Assembly: GCF_008632335.1 (NCBI RefSeq)
Contig: NZ_VWXX01000012.1
Location: 18,501 to 82,500 of the forward strand
DNA length: 64,000 nt
Origin: Thiohalocapsa marina
GTDB lineage: Bacteria; Pseudomonadota; Gammaproteobacteria; Chromatiales; Chromatiaceae
Direction of reading: 5' to 3'
Part shown: positions 11,072-20,991 of the stretch, one piece after another
Position numbering within the stretch: position 1 is the stretch's first letter
How the letters are laid out: every line of letters starts with the position of its first letter
Notes under the pieces: generated by a model
Seen by the model: the letters and a program-made list of their open reading frames with translations, nothing else
Database searches by the model: none
What the model was told of the DNA's origin: nothing
Position numbers and translations under genes: made by a program

Positions 11072-11185
11072 TCAGGTCTCGAAGACGACGTCCTCGTCGA
11101 TGTTGTCGATGGCGCTGTCCAGCGCGCGCGCATCGCAAGCGAGATGCAGCGAGCCGCTTTCGTCGATGGCAAGCCCTTGCTCCAC
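11072..11185 (-). CDS. Possible 37-residue protein downstream of the DCC gene
   Basis: A GTG-started frame on the minus strand begins 15 bp after the stop of the DCC-family gene. It has a GAGGGA-like ribosome site 10 nt upstream. The translation (GLAIDESGSLHLACDARALD, then an acidic DNIDEDVVFE end) looks more protein-like than random antisense translation here, which is dominated by Arg and Ala. No family is recognised. It could instead be a decayed 3' extension. Confidence 0.3.
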   Translation of the reverse strand: MEQGLAIDESGSLHLACDARALDSAIDNIDEDVVFET

Positions 11186-11199
11186 GCGCTTGCGATCCC

Positions 11200-11574
11200 T
11201 CAGCGACCGATCTCGCAGGCACCATCGCGGCAGCGTTTTCGGTAACGCCGCTCGGCAAAGCGCACATAACCCCATTCCAGCGGCCGGGTCAGTCCAAGCC
11301 GCTCGACGCCTTTTGCGAGGATGCGATAGGCCGGCAGCCGCCGCCAGATGGCCACGAACGCCGGGACACCCGAAACCAGCCGGCCGTCGGCCTCGCGCAC
11401 ATGGATGCGTCGCATCGCGGTCTCGAAGTCCAGCCCTGCCTGCTGGAGTTCGTCGCCGGCGTCCATCAGATCCACCCAGCGGATCCGCCCGGTCTTGTCC
11501 AGCCGCCGATAATGCGCGATCTCCTTGCTGCACAAGGGGCAACCGCCGTCGTAATATGCCGTCAGTTCAGCCAT
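11200..11574 (-). CDS. DCC-family thiol-disulfide oxidoreductase-like protein (DUF393)
   Basis: A 124-residue protein starting MAELTAYYDGGCPLCSKEI, the DUF393 signature (D-G-x-C-P-x-C) with Cys12 and Cys15 in a thioredoxin-like setting. The family is annotated as thiol-disulfide oxidoreductase, but a physiological role is not established. The middle contains RLVSGVPAFVAIWRRLP, the second conserved family block. It stands divergently from the fetA-fetB genes. A possible 37-residue frame follows on the same strand. Confidence 0.88.
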   Translation of the reverse strand: MAELTAYYDGGCPLCSKEIAHYRRLDKTGRIRWVDLMDAGDELQQAGLDFETAMRRIHVREADGRLVSGVPAFVAIWRRLPAYRILAKGVERLGLTRPLEWGYVRFAERRYRKRCRDGACEIGR

Positions 11575-11678
11575 TCGCTTGTCACTCCATGCCGGATCAC
11601 GCCAGCCATCAATCTGTTTCCGACACCGTTCCCGGATGGATCGGCTTCTGATTGATGCAACATCGGAGCGATGACGCG

Positions 11679-11783
11679 ATGAATCACCCCGGATGCGGCA
11701 TCTGTAACGGTCCGGACGGCAGCTGTGTCAGGCTGAACCGGTCACGTCCGGTTCGCCAGGCAAGCATCGGGTCGGGTCAATGA
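11679..11783 (+). CDS. Possible Cys-rich 34-residue peptide
   Basis: An ATG frame in the 267-bp space between the DCC gene and fetA encodes MNHPGCGICNGPDGSC followed by a basic stretch. Three cysteines (C6, C9, C16) include a CxxC pair, as in small metal-binding peptides. The ribosome site is weak (GAGCGATGA). It ends 58 bp before fetA. It may be a real small ORF, a leader peptide for fetAB, or chance. Confidence 0.25.
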   Translation: MNHPGCGICNGPDGSCVRLNRSRPVRQASIGSGQ

Positions 11784-11841
11784 TGTTGACGATTCACGGC
11801 TGTGTGTCCTGGCCACGCAGCCGTTCTCACCTGGTTTAACG

Positions 11842-12525
11842 ATGCCCTCATTGCGACTGCAACAATTGCGACCCCGCCTGCTCGAACCCGTGAGCCTGAC
11901 CTTAGCTGCGGGCGCGCTCGGATTCGTGTCCGGGCCCTCGGGCGCCGGCAAGAGCCTGTTGTTGCGCGCCATCGCGGACCTGGATCCGAACGACGGCGAG
12001 GTGTTTCTCGGCGACCAGGCGCGCTCGTCCGTTGCTGCGCCGGACTGGCGCCGGCGCGTGGGCCTGCTGCCGGCGGAATCCGGCTGGTGGGCAGAGACGG
12101 TGGCGCCGCACTTTGCCCGGCGCTCTGCCGGCGCAGAGCGCACTCATGGCCCAGTCGACGAGGATGCGCGGCATCGGCAGCGGCCGCGGCAACAGGACCA
12201 GGAACTGGATGCGCTGCTGCGCCGGTTCGGTTTCGAGGCGGATGTGCTGGACTGGACCGTGCTGCGCCTTTCCACCGGCGAACGCCAGCGGCTGGCCCTG
12301 GCGCGCCTGTTGTGGCTGCACCCCCAGGCCCTGTTGCTGGACGAGGCCACAGCCAACCTGGACCCTGCCAATCGCAGCGCCGTCGAGGCGGTGGTGGAGG
12401 ACTACCGGCGACGCCGGGGTGCCGCGGTGCTCTGGGCCAGCCACGATCCGGAGCAGCGTGCCCGCCTGGGAGATGTCGCCTGGGTGATCCGGGAGCACCG
12501 GCTGGTGCCGGAGGAGGGCCCATGA
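11842..12525 (+). CDS. fetA: ABC exporter ATP-binding subunit, FetA-like
   Basis: A 227-residue ABC ATPase. Walker A is GPSGAGKS (residues 31-38), the signature is LSTGERQRL, Walker B is ALLLDEATANLD, and the switch His is in WASHD. Its closest functional relative is E. coli FetA (YbbL), which with FetB protects against iron and oxidative stress as a putative iron exporter. The call rests on the overlapping FetB-family permease downstream (ATGA overlap at 12522-12525). A charged insert rich in Arg/Gln/Asp (about residues 92-122) lies between the Q-loop region and the signature. Confidence 0.9.
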   Translation: MPSLRLQQLRPRLLEPVSLTLAAGALGFVSGPSGAGKSLLLRAIADLDPNDGEVFLGDQARSSVAAPDWRRRVGLLPAESGWWAETVAPHFARRSAGAERTHGPVDEDARHRQRPRQQDQELDALLRRFGFEADVLDWTVLRLSTGERQRLALARLLWLHPQALLLDEATANLDPANRSAVEAVVEDYRRRRGAAVLWASHDPEQRARLGDVAWVIREHRLVPEEGP

Positions 12526-13331
12526 GCCTGATCCCCCTCGGCCCCTTCGACCTGACCCTGGCGGCGGGGCTGGTGCTGCTGTTGGCAGGGCTGTCCTGGC
12601 GGCTACATTTGGGCGTGGAGCGGCGCATCCTCGTCGCCGCGGCCCGCAGCACGGTGCAGCTGATTCTGCTCGGGCTGGTGCTGAAGGTGCTGTTCGAGAC
12701 CACTGATCCCTGGCTGATCGCCCTGCTGGCGCTGGTGATGCTGTCGGTGGCGGGCTGGGAGGTCATGGCCCGGCAGACGCGTCGCTTTCGCGGGCCTTGG
12801 GGCTACGGCATCGGCGCGTCCTCGATGTTCCTGTCATCCTTCAGCATCACGGTGCTGGCGCTGACGGTGATCATCGGCGTCGAGCCCTGGTATCAGCCCC
12901 AGTACCTGATCCCGCTGCTGGGCATGCTGCTTGGCAACACCATGAGCGGCATCGCCATCGCCCTGGACGGCCTGACCCGCCAGGCCGCCGAGGGTCGCGG
13001 CCGCATCGAGGCACGGCTGCTGCTCGGTGCCAGCTGGAGCGAGGCCATCGCCGACATCCGCCGCGATGCGCTGCGTTCCGGCCTGATCCCCATCGTCAAT
13101 GCCATGGCTAGCGCCGGCATCGTCAGCCTGCCGGGCATGATGACCGGCCAGATCCTGGCCGGCAGCCCGCCCATGGAGGCGGCCAAGTACCAGTTGTTGA
13201 TCATGTTCCTCATCGCCGCCGGCACCGGCCTCGGCAGCGTGGCCGCCATCTGGGCGGGCTCGCGGCGGCTGTTCGACGACCGCCATCGGCTGCGGCTGGA
13301 CCGGCTGGCGTCCGGGCGTGGGGCAGCGTGA
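12522..13331 (+). CDS. fetB: ABC exporter permease, FetB-like (UPF0014)
   Basis: A 269-residue integral membrane protein with about seven hydrophobic segments. It matches the UPF0014/FetB family through RRILVAAARSTVQLILLGL near the N-terminus, PLLGMLLGNTMSGIAIALD in the middle, and SLPGMMTGQILAGSPPMEA towards the end. It would form the channel of the putative iron exporter with FetA, whose gene overlaps by 4 bp (ATGA). The stop codon lies at the edge of a 10-bp direct repeat bordering a MITE-like insertion, so the element landed exactly at the end of this gene. Confidence 0.93.
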   Translation: MSLIPLGPFDLTLAAGLVLLLAGLSWRLHLGVERRILVAAARSTVQLILLGLVLKVLFETTDPWLIALLALVMLSVAGWEVMARQTRRFRGPWGYGIGASSMFLSSFSITVLALTVIIGVEPWYQPQYLIPLLGMLLGNTMSGIAIALDGLTRQAAEGRGRIEARLLLGASWSEAIADIRRDALRSGLIPIVNAMASAGIVSLPGMMTGQILAGSPPMEAAKYQLLIMFLIAAGTGLGSVAAIWAGSRRLFDDRHRLRLDRLASGRGAA

Positions 13332-13339
13332 CCTGATCC
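13330..13339 (+). repeat. Left target-site duplication of MITE-like element
   Basis: GACCTGATCC here and again at 13485-13494 bracket the palindromic element exactly. Two bases of the fetB stop codon fall inside this copy. Confidence 0.7.
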
Positions 13340-13484
13340 CAGCAATTTCAAGTTCGCGGCTTTGCCGCGGATTGATTAACCACAGAGTCGCAGAGAACGC
13401 AAAGCGCACGCAGAGAAGCCTTATGAAAACGCTGGTTGGCCTCTGCGTTCTCCGCGCCTCTGCGGTTTGAATTTGGAATTGCTG
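13340..13484. mobile_element. 145-bp MITE-like palindromic element
   Basis: The termini CAGCAATTTCAA and TTGGAATTGCTG are inverted repeats (11 of 12). Inside them, a second imperfect inverted pair (about 23 of 27 matches) carries the left text CCACAGAGTCGCAGAGAACG and the right text CTCTGCGTTCTCCGCGCCTC. A GCGGC-TTT-GCCGC mini-hairpin lies near the left end. The element is flanked by a 10-bp direct repeat, GACCTGATCC. It encodes no transposase, so it is non-autonomous. Its CAGAG-rich arms resemble a palindromic repeat family I know from many environmental proteobacterial genomes; that comparison is from memory. Confidence 0.75.
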
Positions 13485-13494
13485 GACCTGATCC
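13485..13494 (+). repeat. Right target-site duplication of MITE-like element
   Basis: An exact copy of the 10-bp GACCTGATCC found at 13330-13339, directly abutting the right inverted terminus. Confidence 0.7.
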
Positions 13495-13565
13495 ATGCCA
13501 TCGTTGTGCCGGGCATGCGTATACTTTGCCAGGCCGGTGCAACCTGAACCAGGGCAGACTCATCC

Positions 13566-15644
<2,079 letters not shown>

Positions 15645-15688
15645 GGCCGGTGGTCTCGGCGGTCGCTTGTCTGCCAAGGGGATGGCGA

Positions 15689-16450
15689 TCAATCCCGGTC
15701 GGACCGATGGCGGTAGTCCAGTCGCTTGACCAGATAGAAGCCGCCGATCAGCGTGGCCAGCAGCGCGGCCATCCCCAGCATGTAAAGCGCCGGGTCGCCC
15801 TTGCTCTCCAGATCCAGCACCACGACCTTGCGCGTCAGCGCGGTGATGGCGATCAGCAGCATCATCTCCACATGCACCGACTTGTCCATCATGTACATGT
15901 AGATGCTGGCCATCAATTCGATCGCGATGAGCACGATCAGGAACATGCCGAACACCTCGAACAGCTCGTTGAGCCCGAGCAGGAAGCCGGTCGTGGAGAC
16001 CAGATCCTTGTACAGGACGAAGCAGAGCTCGACCACGGCGATCACGGCAACCACGGAGATCAGCACCAGCAGCACGAAGGCCAGACTGCGCTCGAACAGA
16101 TGGAATGCCTTGTCCGTGTGCGAGTGGACCTGACCGGGCGGCTTGCCCCAGCCGAAAGGGTCCAGTTCCGGGACAGCCGCCGCGGCGCCGGCCCCCGACG
16201 GCTGTAATGCCGCGGTGCTCGCAGGCACGATGCGGGTCATCGCACCGGCATCGGCAAAGGCGGCATGCAACTGCGCCGCGACGGCGCCGTCTACGTTGCG
16301 TTTTAAAGTGACCGGTAGCCCGCTGAAGAGACGTTCCGCGGCGTCGTCGCTCAGTTTGAACAGCGTCTGTAGACGGATCCGCGCGGTCGCTTGATCGGCG
16401 CCCGGCATCAGGTCGCCGGCAAACTCGACATTGAATCGTACATCGGGCAT
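15689..16450 (-). CDS. PsiE-family membrane protein with N-terminal soluble domain
   Basis: A 253-residue protein. The C-terminal half has four hydrophobic segments with the PsiE pattern, including FGMFLIVLIAIELMASI, HVEMMLLIAITALTRKVVVLD and a final LGMAALLATLIGGFYLV. PsiE is a phosphate-starvation-inducible inner-membrane protein of unknown function. The first 75 residues form a predicted alpha/beta domain (VRFNVEFAGDLMPGAD, VTLKRNVDGAVAAQLHAAF) absent from E. coli PsiE, joined by an Ala/Pro-rich linker. ATG 16450 has AAGGA about 12 nt upstream; ATG 16477 is the alternative. It is divergent from the CarS-like gene, with start codons 34 bp apart. Confidence 0.8.
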   Translation of the reverse strand: MPDVRFNVEFAGDLMPGADQATARIRLQTLFKLSDDAAERLFSGLPVTLKRNVDGAVAAQLHAAFADAGAMTRIVPASTAALQPSGAGAAAAVPELDPFGWGKPPGQVHSHTDKAFHLFERSLAFVLLVLISVVAVIAVVELCFVLYKDLVSTTGFLLGLNELFEVFGMFLIVLIAIELMASIYMYMMDKSVHVEMMLLIAITALTRKVVVLDLESKGDPALYMLGMAALLATLIGGFYLVKRLDYRHRSDRD

Positions 16451-16484
16451 GGATGGGCGGTTTCCTTGTTGTAACATCGGACGG

Positions 16485-16988
16485 ATGCCTGCGCTGAATT
16501 ATCCCGCAATCGTCGTGCTGCTGACCTTGATCGTCGCCGCCAATGGCATGCCTTGGCTGCTCGCGCGCGGATGTATTCGACGCCGGTTTGCAGCATTGGG
16601 CGCGTGGCCGATCGACGGCGGGCGTCTGCTGTCCGATGGCCAGCCGCTGCTGGGGCGGACCAAGACCTGGCGAGGGCTTGCGGGGGCCCTGCTCGTCACC
16701 CCGCTGGTGGCGATGCTGCTGGGTTGCGACTGGTGGCTGGGGTTGGCCGTCGCCGCTGCGGCCATGGCGGGAGACCTGCTCGCGAGCTTCGTGAAACGGC
16801 GGCTGGGTTTGGCGTCGAGCACGGACGCACCGGGCCTGGACCAGGTGCCGGAGGCCCTGTTGCCGGCGCTGGCGGCCAAGGCGGCGCTCGGGCTCGGCTG
16901 GTTCGATCTGGCTGTGATCGTGGTCGCGTTTTTGCTCGGCCACCTGTGGACCATGCGGCACATTGGCGGTGCGGGTCGCTCAGGCTGA
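16485..16988 (+). CDS. CarS-like CDP-archaeol synthase family protein (bacterial)
   Basis: A 167-residue membrane protein with about four hydrophobic segments. The family signature is clear: LLGRTKTWRGLAGALLVTPL, then AMAGDLLASFVKRRLGL, then APGLDQVPEALLPAL. The archaeal enzyme transfers CMP from CTP to an unsaturated archaetidic acid-type lipid. Bacterial homologues exist but their substrate is not known; a CDP-activated lipid or isoprenoid is a reasonable guess. It starts 34 bp from a divergent PsiE-family gene and overlaps the convergent metallophosphoesterase by 9 bp at its 3' end. Confidence 0.85.
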   Translation: MPALNYPAIVVLLTLIVAANGMPWLLARGCIRRRFAALGAWPIDGGRLLSDGQPLLGRTKTWRGLAGALLVTPLVAMLLGCDWWLGLAVAAAAMAGDLLASFVKRRLGLASSTDAPGLDQVPEALLPALAAKAALGLGWFDLAVIVVAFLLGHLWTMRHIGGAGRSG

Positions 16989-17948
16989 CGAATCGAGCGT
17001 GTGCAGGGTGACCTCCGGCGGGCAGTTCAGTCGCGCCGGCACCACCGACGAGCCAGCCCCCACCGACGTATAGCCCACCAGGTCGCCATGGCGCCAGGCC
17101 CCGGCCGCGAGCCGACGCGGGCAGCGGGCGTCCCAGGTCATGGCGATGCCGCCGGGCAGGCAGATCTGGCCGCCGTGGGTGTGACCGCAGAGCATCGCCC
17201 CAAAGCCGGCGTAGGCCGCATGGCGATAGATCTCCGGGGTGTGGGAAAGCAGCAGCGCGGCGGCGCCATCCGGGATCAGGGCCGTGACCCGGTCGATGTT
17301 GTGCACCTGGTAGTAGTGGGCGTCGTCTATGCCCGCCAGATACAGTGACTGGCCGTCGCGGTGGATGACCGCCACCTCGTTCAGCAGCACCTGGATGCCC
17401 ATGGCCTCGAGCCCGGGCACCAGGCGGATGCTGTCATGATTGCCCAGCACGGCGTAGACCGGCCCCTTGAGCTGGGTACGGACGCTGGCCATGCCGGCCA
17501 GGGCCTCGTCGAAGGGGCCGAAGGTCCTGGCCCGGTAGTCGCCGGTCAGCACGCAGAGGTCGTAGTCGAGCCCTTGCACCCGCTCGGCGATGGCCGCCGT
17601 GATGCGTCGGTCCAGATCCGTATGCAGGTCGCTCAGGTGCAGGATGCGCAGACCGGCCAGGGCCGTGGGCAGCCCGCGCAGCTCGAGCCGGTTCTGTCGC
17701 AGGCGGATGTTGCGCGTGTTGCGCTGTGCCCGACCGTACAGACCCACCAGCCGGAGGCTGTGCCGGATGACGCCATGCACCGAGTACCAGTTCTCCGGAT
17801 AGAAAAAATGCGCGCCGGGGCGACCGAAGGTAAAAACCTCGTGCTCCTGTTCCAGCCCCAGCCGGCGGCGCAGATGGGCGCGCCCGATGCGCTGTTCGAG
17901 CGCGCTCAGGTCGGGCTTGCTCCCATCCTTGCTCCCGTCAGTGGGCAT
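16980..17948 (-). CDS. Calcineurin-like metallophosphoesterase
   Basis: A 322-residue protein with a complete two-metal phosphoesterase active site: LSDLHTD, LTGDY, LGNHD, LLSHTP and CGHTHGG. The first 100 residues contain a short hydrophobic/aromatic segment (HFFYPENWYSVHGVIRHSL), often seen in membrane-associated YaeI/LpxG-like members. Substrate unknown; some relatives hydrolyse UDP-diacylglucosamine or other pyrophosphate-linked lipids. It is the last gene of a minus-strand run (yjbQ, RLP, carbonic anhydrase, this gene), 10 bp after carbonic anhydrase, and overlaps the CarS-like gene tail-to-tail. ATG 17948 is used; upstream codons would fall inside the carbonic anhydrase frame. Confidence 0.9.
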   Translation of the reverse strand: MPTDGSKDGSKPDLSALEQRIGRAHLRRRLGLEQEHEVFTFGRPGAHFFYPENWYSVHGVIRHSLRLVGLYGRAQRNTRNIRLRQNRLELRGLPTALAGLRILHLSDLHTDLDRRITAAIAERVQGLDYDLCVLTGDYRARTFGPFDEALAGMASVRTQLKGPVYAVLGNHDSIRLVPGLEAMGIQVLLNEVAVIHRDGQSLYLAGIDDAHYYQVHNIDRVTALIPDGAAALLLSHTPEIYRHAAYAGFGAMLCGHTHGGQICLPGGIAMTWDARCPRRLAAGAWRHGDLVGYTSVGAGSSVVPARLNCPPEVTLHTLDSSA

Positions 17949-17958
17949 GGCCCGTCCG

Positions 17959-18729
17959 CTACTGCAGCACGACGCGGGCGTGGGTGGCCTGGATGGGACG
18001 GTTGTTCGGGTGCCCCATGACATCCGCGAACTGCTGGATCTGCGCCGGCGACGCCGTCACCGGTTGCTTCATCACCAGCCAGACCACGCCTTCGGAGCAG
18101 GGCGGGGTGGTCAGCGAGCCATTGAAGCGATAGTAGGCGTGGTCTGCGGGCAGCAAGGCGGCGGCCGAGGCGCGGGTCAGCAGCTCATGGTGCGTGCCCG
18201 GCTCGGTCGGCATGTCCTGCCAGGCCCGTGCCAGGGCCTGGTTGTGCTTGCCTGCCTCGAACATCACCGCGATCACCGCCAGGTTGCCGTCGGCATCGGC
18301 GTGCACCAGGTGGGCCTCCAGCGGGAATTCGTGCCCGTCGATGTGGTTTTCGCTGGGGGTGTGGAAGTGGAATTGCTTCAGTTCGAAGGCGTGGCCGTCC
18401 AGCACGATGTCGCTGCCGGGCTCGTAATCGATCTGGATGGTGTGGCCGTTGTTGATCTCGTCGTGGCCGCCGACGGCGTAGTGGATCTCGATCGGCGCCA
18501 GCTCGGCATTGACGGTATCGCGAATGTCGATCGGCGACTGGTTCACGCCGGTACCGCAGGCCACGAAGGCGGGGTCGAGTTCGCCCCAGTGTTCCGGTCC
18601 CTCGGCCCCGTGGTATCCCCAGTGGGTGCCGCTGCCGGCGACCGCTGCCGTGGCGACGAAGGCCGCGCCGAGCAGAGAAACTGCGCCAGCACGGCAGGCG
18701 AGCTGATGTACAAGGTTTGCGTGCGTCAT
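17959..18729 (-). CDS. Alpha-type carbonic anhydrase, periplasmic
   Basis: It catalyses reversible CO2 hydration. The 256-residue protein has a signal-peptide-like start (hydrophobic AVSLLGAAFVATAAVAGS), then the mature domain beginning HWGYHGAEGPEHW. Zinc ligands are His121 and His123 (KQFHFHTPSEN) and His140 (EAHLVH); NQSPIDI and GSLTTPPCSEGV are classic alpha-CA blocks. A periplasmic enzyme speeds bicarbonate/CO2 exchange at the cell surface. It lies 171 bp after the RuBisCO-like gene and 10 bp before the phosphoesterase. A modest promoter-like pair on the minus strand (TTGCGG 18833-18838, 18 bp, TATGTT 18809-18814) could give it separate transcription. Confidence 0.96.
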   Translation of the reverse strand: MTHANLVHQLACRAGAVSLLGAAFVATAAVAGSGTHWGYHGAEGPEHWGELDPAFVACGTGVNQSPIDIRDTVNAELAPIEIHYAVGGHDEINNGHTIQIDYEPGSDIVLDGHAFELKQFHFHTPSENHIDGHEFPLEAHLVHADADGNLAVIAVMFEAGKHNQALARAWQDMPTEPGTHHELLTRASAAALLPADHAYYRFNGSLTTPPCSEGVVWLVMKQPVTASPAQIQQFADVMGHPNNRPIQATHARVVLQ

Positions 18730-18900
18730 GTGTTGTGTGTCCTCGTGTGGTGTCGCGCCTGCGGGGTCCGGCCCGGTTTCACCCGGATCGGGTCATCGGC
18801 ACGCCGGTAACATAGCCGAGCCCGTCGTGCGGCCGCAATGCATCAGACGGACATGTTGTTAAAGCCCCTCGGTTTACGGACAGATGCTGAGCGGGTCGGA

Positions 18901-20193
18901 TCAGCCGAACCGCTCCAGCGCGGCCCGCAGCGCCGGTTGGTTGCGCGCGTGCTCGGCGACCGACAGGCCGCGGGCGATGGCGTCCCAGGCCTGGCGAAGG
19001 CTGGCGGCGCCGTCCCGCGGTCCGCCGGGATGGCCGAAGACCCCGCGGCCGGGCACGAAGCCGAAGTCTGCGTGGCCGATGTGCCGATGGACCGCCTCCA
19101 GCGTCGCGGCGGAATCGCTGCCGCCGGGCACTGGCAGCGCGGGCCTGATCGGCCCCATGGGCGCAGTGCAGGCGGCGACGTTCTCCAGCACCTCGGCTTC
19201 CGAGGTCATCATGCGGCTGCCGAAGCCCGGCATGATGATGACGTCGCAGCCGGCCAGGCGCTGCAGTTTCGTCAGCACGCGCGTATGCACGCCGAAGTTC
19301 GGTAGCCGGCTCATGGCGGCGATGAACGGGAAATGCGCCACCAGCGGTACCCGAGCATGCCGGCGCAGCATGCGCACGGCGCTCAGACCCACCGGCAATG
19401 CGTTGAGCATGACCGCATTGGCGCCGTTGGCCACGGCCAGATCGTGCAGCTCCGCCAGCCGGTCCACCTCGTCGGTGATATTGGCCAGGTAGACCTTGGT
19501 CTCCCCGGTGGCCTGCTCCGCGCGCTGGCGTGCCGCACCGAGCAGGGCGGAGCGATCCGCCAGCGGCGACCAGTCCGGGTCAGCCAGCATCTCGTCGTCC
19601 TTAGCGATGTCCAGGCCGCCGAGCCAGGCCTGTTCGGCCAGCTCGGCGAAGGGACCGGGCGGCAGGCCGATGTTGGGCTTGATGACGCCGAAGAAGAAGG
19701 GTCGCGCATGGACGTTCCACAGCTGGCGCAGGCCGTCGATGCCGAATTGCGGTCCCTGGAACTGGGCCAGGAATGCGCTCGGAAACTGGATATCCAGCAG
19801 CTTCACGATGGGGATGCCCGGGGCGAAGAACGCGCCCTCGCCGAGCACGGCGCTGAGCATGTTGGCCAGCCGCGGGCCGAAATTGGCATGCGGATGCGCA
19901 ATGCGCACGCGGCAGGCGCTCACTGGGCCAGCCACCGGCGGATCCAGCGGGTAGCTGGTTGTGGCGCGCCGGCCCTCGACCACCAGGTCGATCACCTTGG
20001 CGGCGAATCGCGGCCGGTAGTCCTCGGCGACACCGACCCGGCTCCACTGGGCCGTGGACTGCTCGCTGCACAGGTGGGCCGCGGCGCTGCGCGGGTCGCC
20101 GCTGCATTCGAAGTAGAGATCGAGGAGCAGGTACTCCTCGGGGTCGATCTGCGACGGATCGGCGTAGAAGCCGTCGATGTCGGCCTGCTGCAT
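18901..20193 (-). CDS. RuBisCO-like protein, form IV (IV-Photo type)
   Basis: A 430-residue homologue of the RuBisCO large subunit, very close in text to the Chlorobium RLP ([71 protein letters not shown]). It keeps the lysine/acid metal triad Lys198-Asp200-Glu201 in LDIAKDDEM and Lys172 in KPNIGL. At the position of the loop-6 lysine it has Arg328 in GFGSRMM. Form IV proteins do not fix CO2; IV-Photo members have been linked to sulfur metabolism and oxidative stress, with no defined reaction. AGGAGA precedes the ATG. yjbQ lies 82 bp upstream on the same strand. Confidence 0.94.
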   Translation of the reverse strand: MQQADIDGFYADPSQIDPEEYLLLDLYFECSGDPRSAAAHLCSEQSTAQWSRVGVAEDYRPRFAAKVIDLVVEGRRATTSYPLDPPVAGPVSACRVRIAHPHANFGPRLANMLSAVLGEGAFFAPGIPIVKLLDIQFPSAFLAQFQGPQFGIDGLRQLWNVHARPFFFGVIKPNIGLPPGPFAELAEQAWLGGLDIAKDDEMLADPDWSPLADRSALLGAARQRAEQATGETKVYLANITDEVDRLAELHDLAVANGANAVMLNALPVGLSAVRMLRRHARVPLVAHFPFIAAMSRLPNFGVHTRVLTKLQRLAGCDVIIMPGFGSRMMTSEAEVLENVAACTAPMGPIRPALPVPGGSDSAATLEAVHRHIGHADFGFVPGRGVFGHPGGPRDGAASLRQAWDAIARGLSVAEHARNQPALRAALERFG

Positions 20194-20275
20194 GAACGGG
20201 GTCTCCTGCTTGGCGGGTGCTCAGCGGGCCGTGTCCTGTGCCCTGGTCTGTCCAGGGGGGCCGCTGATGAACTTG

Positions 20276-20701
20276 TCAAGTTCCTAAAAATTGCAGCGTC
20301 ACGCTGCGCTGGGGGCGGGGGCCGTCCAGCTCGATGAAGAAGATGGATTGCCACTCGCCCAGCATCAGCTGGCCGTCACTGACCGGAATGCTCTCCGAGG
20401 CGTTCATGAACAGCCCGAGCAGGTGGGAGTGGGCATTGTCGCGGTCGTCCACCGGTGCAAGGTTGTGCAGATAATCACCGTCGCGGGGTACCAGGCGCTT
20501 CAGAAAGGTCACCATGTCGCGCTGGAGCTGGCTTTCGCGCTCGTTGAGATTCAGCCGTGCGGTGGTATGCCGCGAGATCAGCGTGACCATGCCGTCGCGC
20601 AGGCCGCTGGCGGCGCAGCGCTCGCGGACCTGGTCGGTGATGTCCAGGATCTGTATCGGGGCGGTGGTCTCGAGCTGGATGCGGTCGTGGATGCAGTGCA
20701 T
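20276..20701 (-). CDS. yjbQ: YjbQ-family protein (UPF0047)
   Basis: A 141-residue protein with the UPF0047 core: ISRHTTARLNLNERE near the start of the fold, HNLAPVDDRDNAHSHLLGLFMNASESIPV in two blocks, and LGEWQSIFFIELDGPRPQRSV at the end. E. coli YjbQ has weak thiamine-phosphate synthase activity in vitro, but the native role is unsettled; the conserved His/Asp cluster suggests metal binding. An alternative ATG at 20734 adds 11 residues; neither start has a strong ribosome site. It is the first gene of the minus-strand run leading into the RuBisCO-like protein, so the two are probably co-transcribed. Confidence 0.9.
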   Translation of the reverse strand: MHCIHDRIQLETTAPIQILDITDQVRERCAASGLRDGMVTLISRHTTARLNLNERESQLQRDMVTFLKRLVPRDGDYLHNLAPVDDRDNAHSHLLGLFMNASESIPVSDGQLMLGEWQSIFFIELDGPRPQRSVTLQFLGT

Positions 20702-20991
20702 AGGGTCCGGGCGGGGGTGTCGGTGGTCGGGCATCAGGGGTTCGGAAAGGCTGCTGACTATTCTGCCCGTTTCGCCGTCGGCTTTCGACTACGTGACTGT
20801 CGGCAGCGCGACTTCGGCTCCCTTGTCGCGGCTGGTTAAAGCAAGGAACCACCGGATTTCGGCCACAGCCTGAGTGGGCTGGGTGTCGGCCAACGGGGGA
20901 CGCCGATGCGGTGATTGCTTGATGACGATCAATGCCCCCTGGCTTCGATTATGGGAGGGTGTTTGGTCGTTTAAGCCATTCCGTCTCTACC

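Noticed and set aside
18901..20193. A CO2-fixing RuBisCO large subunit
   Set aside because: Overall sequence follows Chlorobium-type form IV proteins, with the loop-6 lysine position apparently Arg, so carboxylase activity is not expected.
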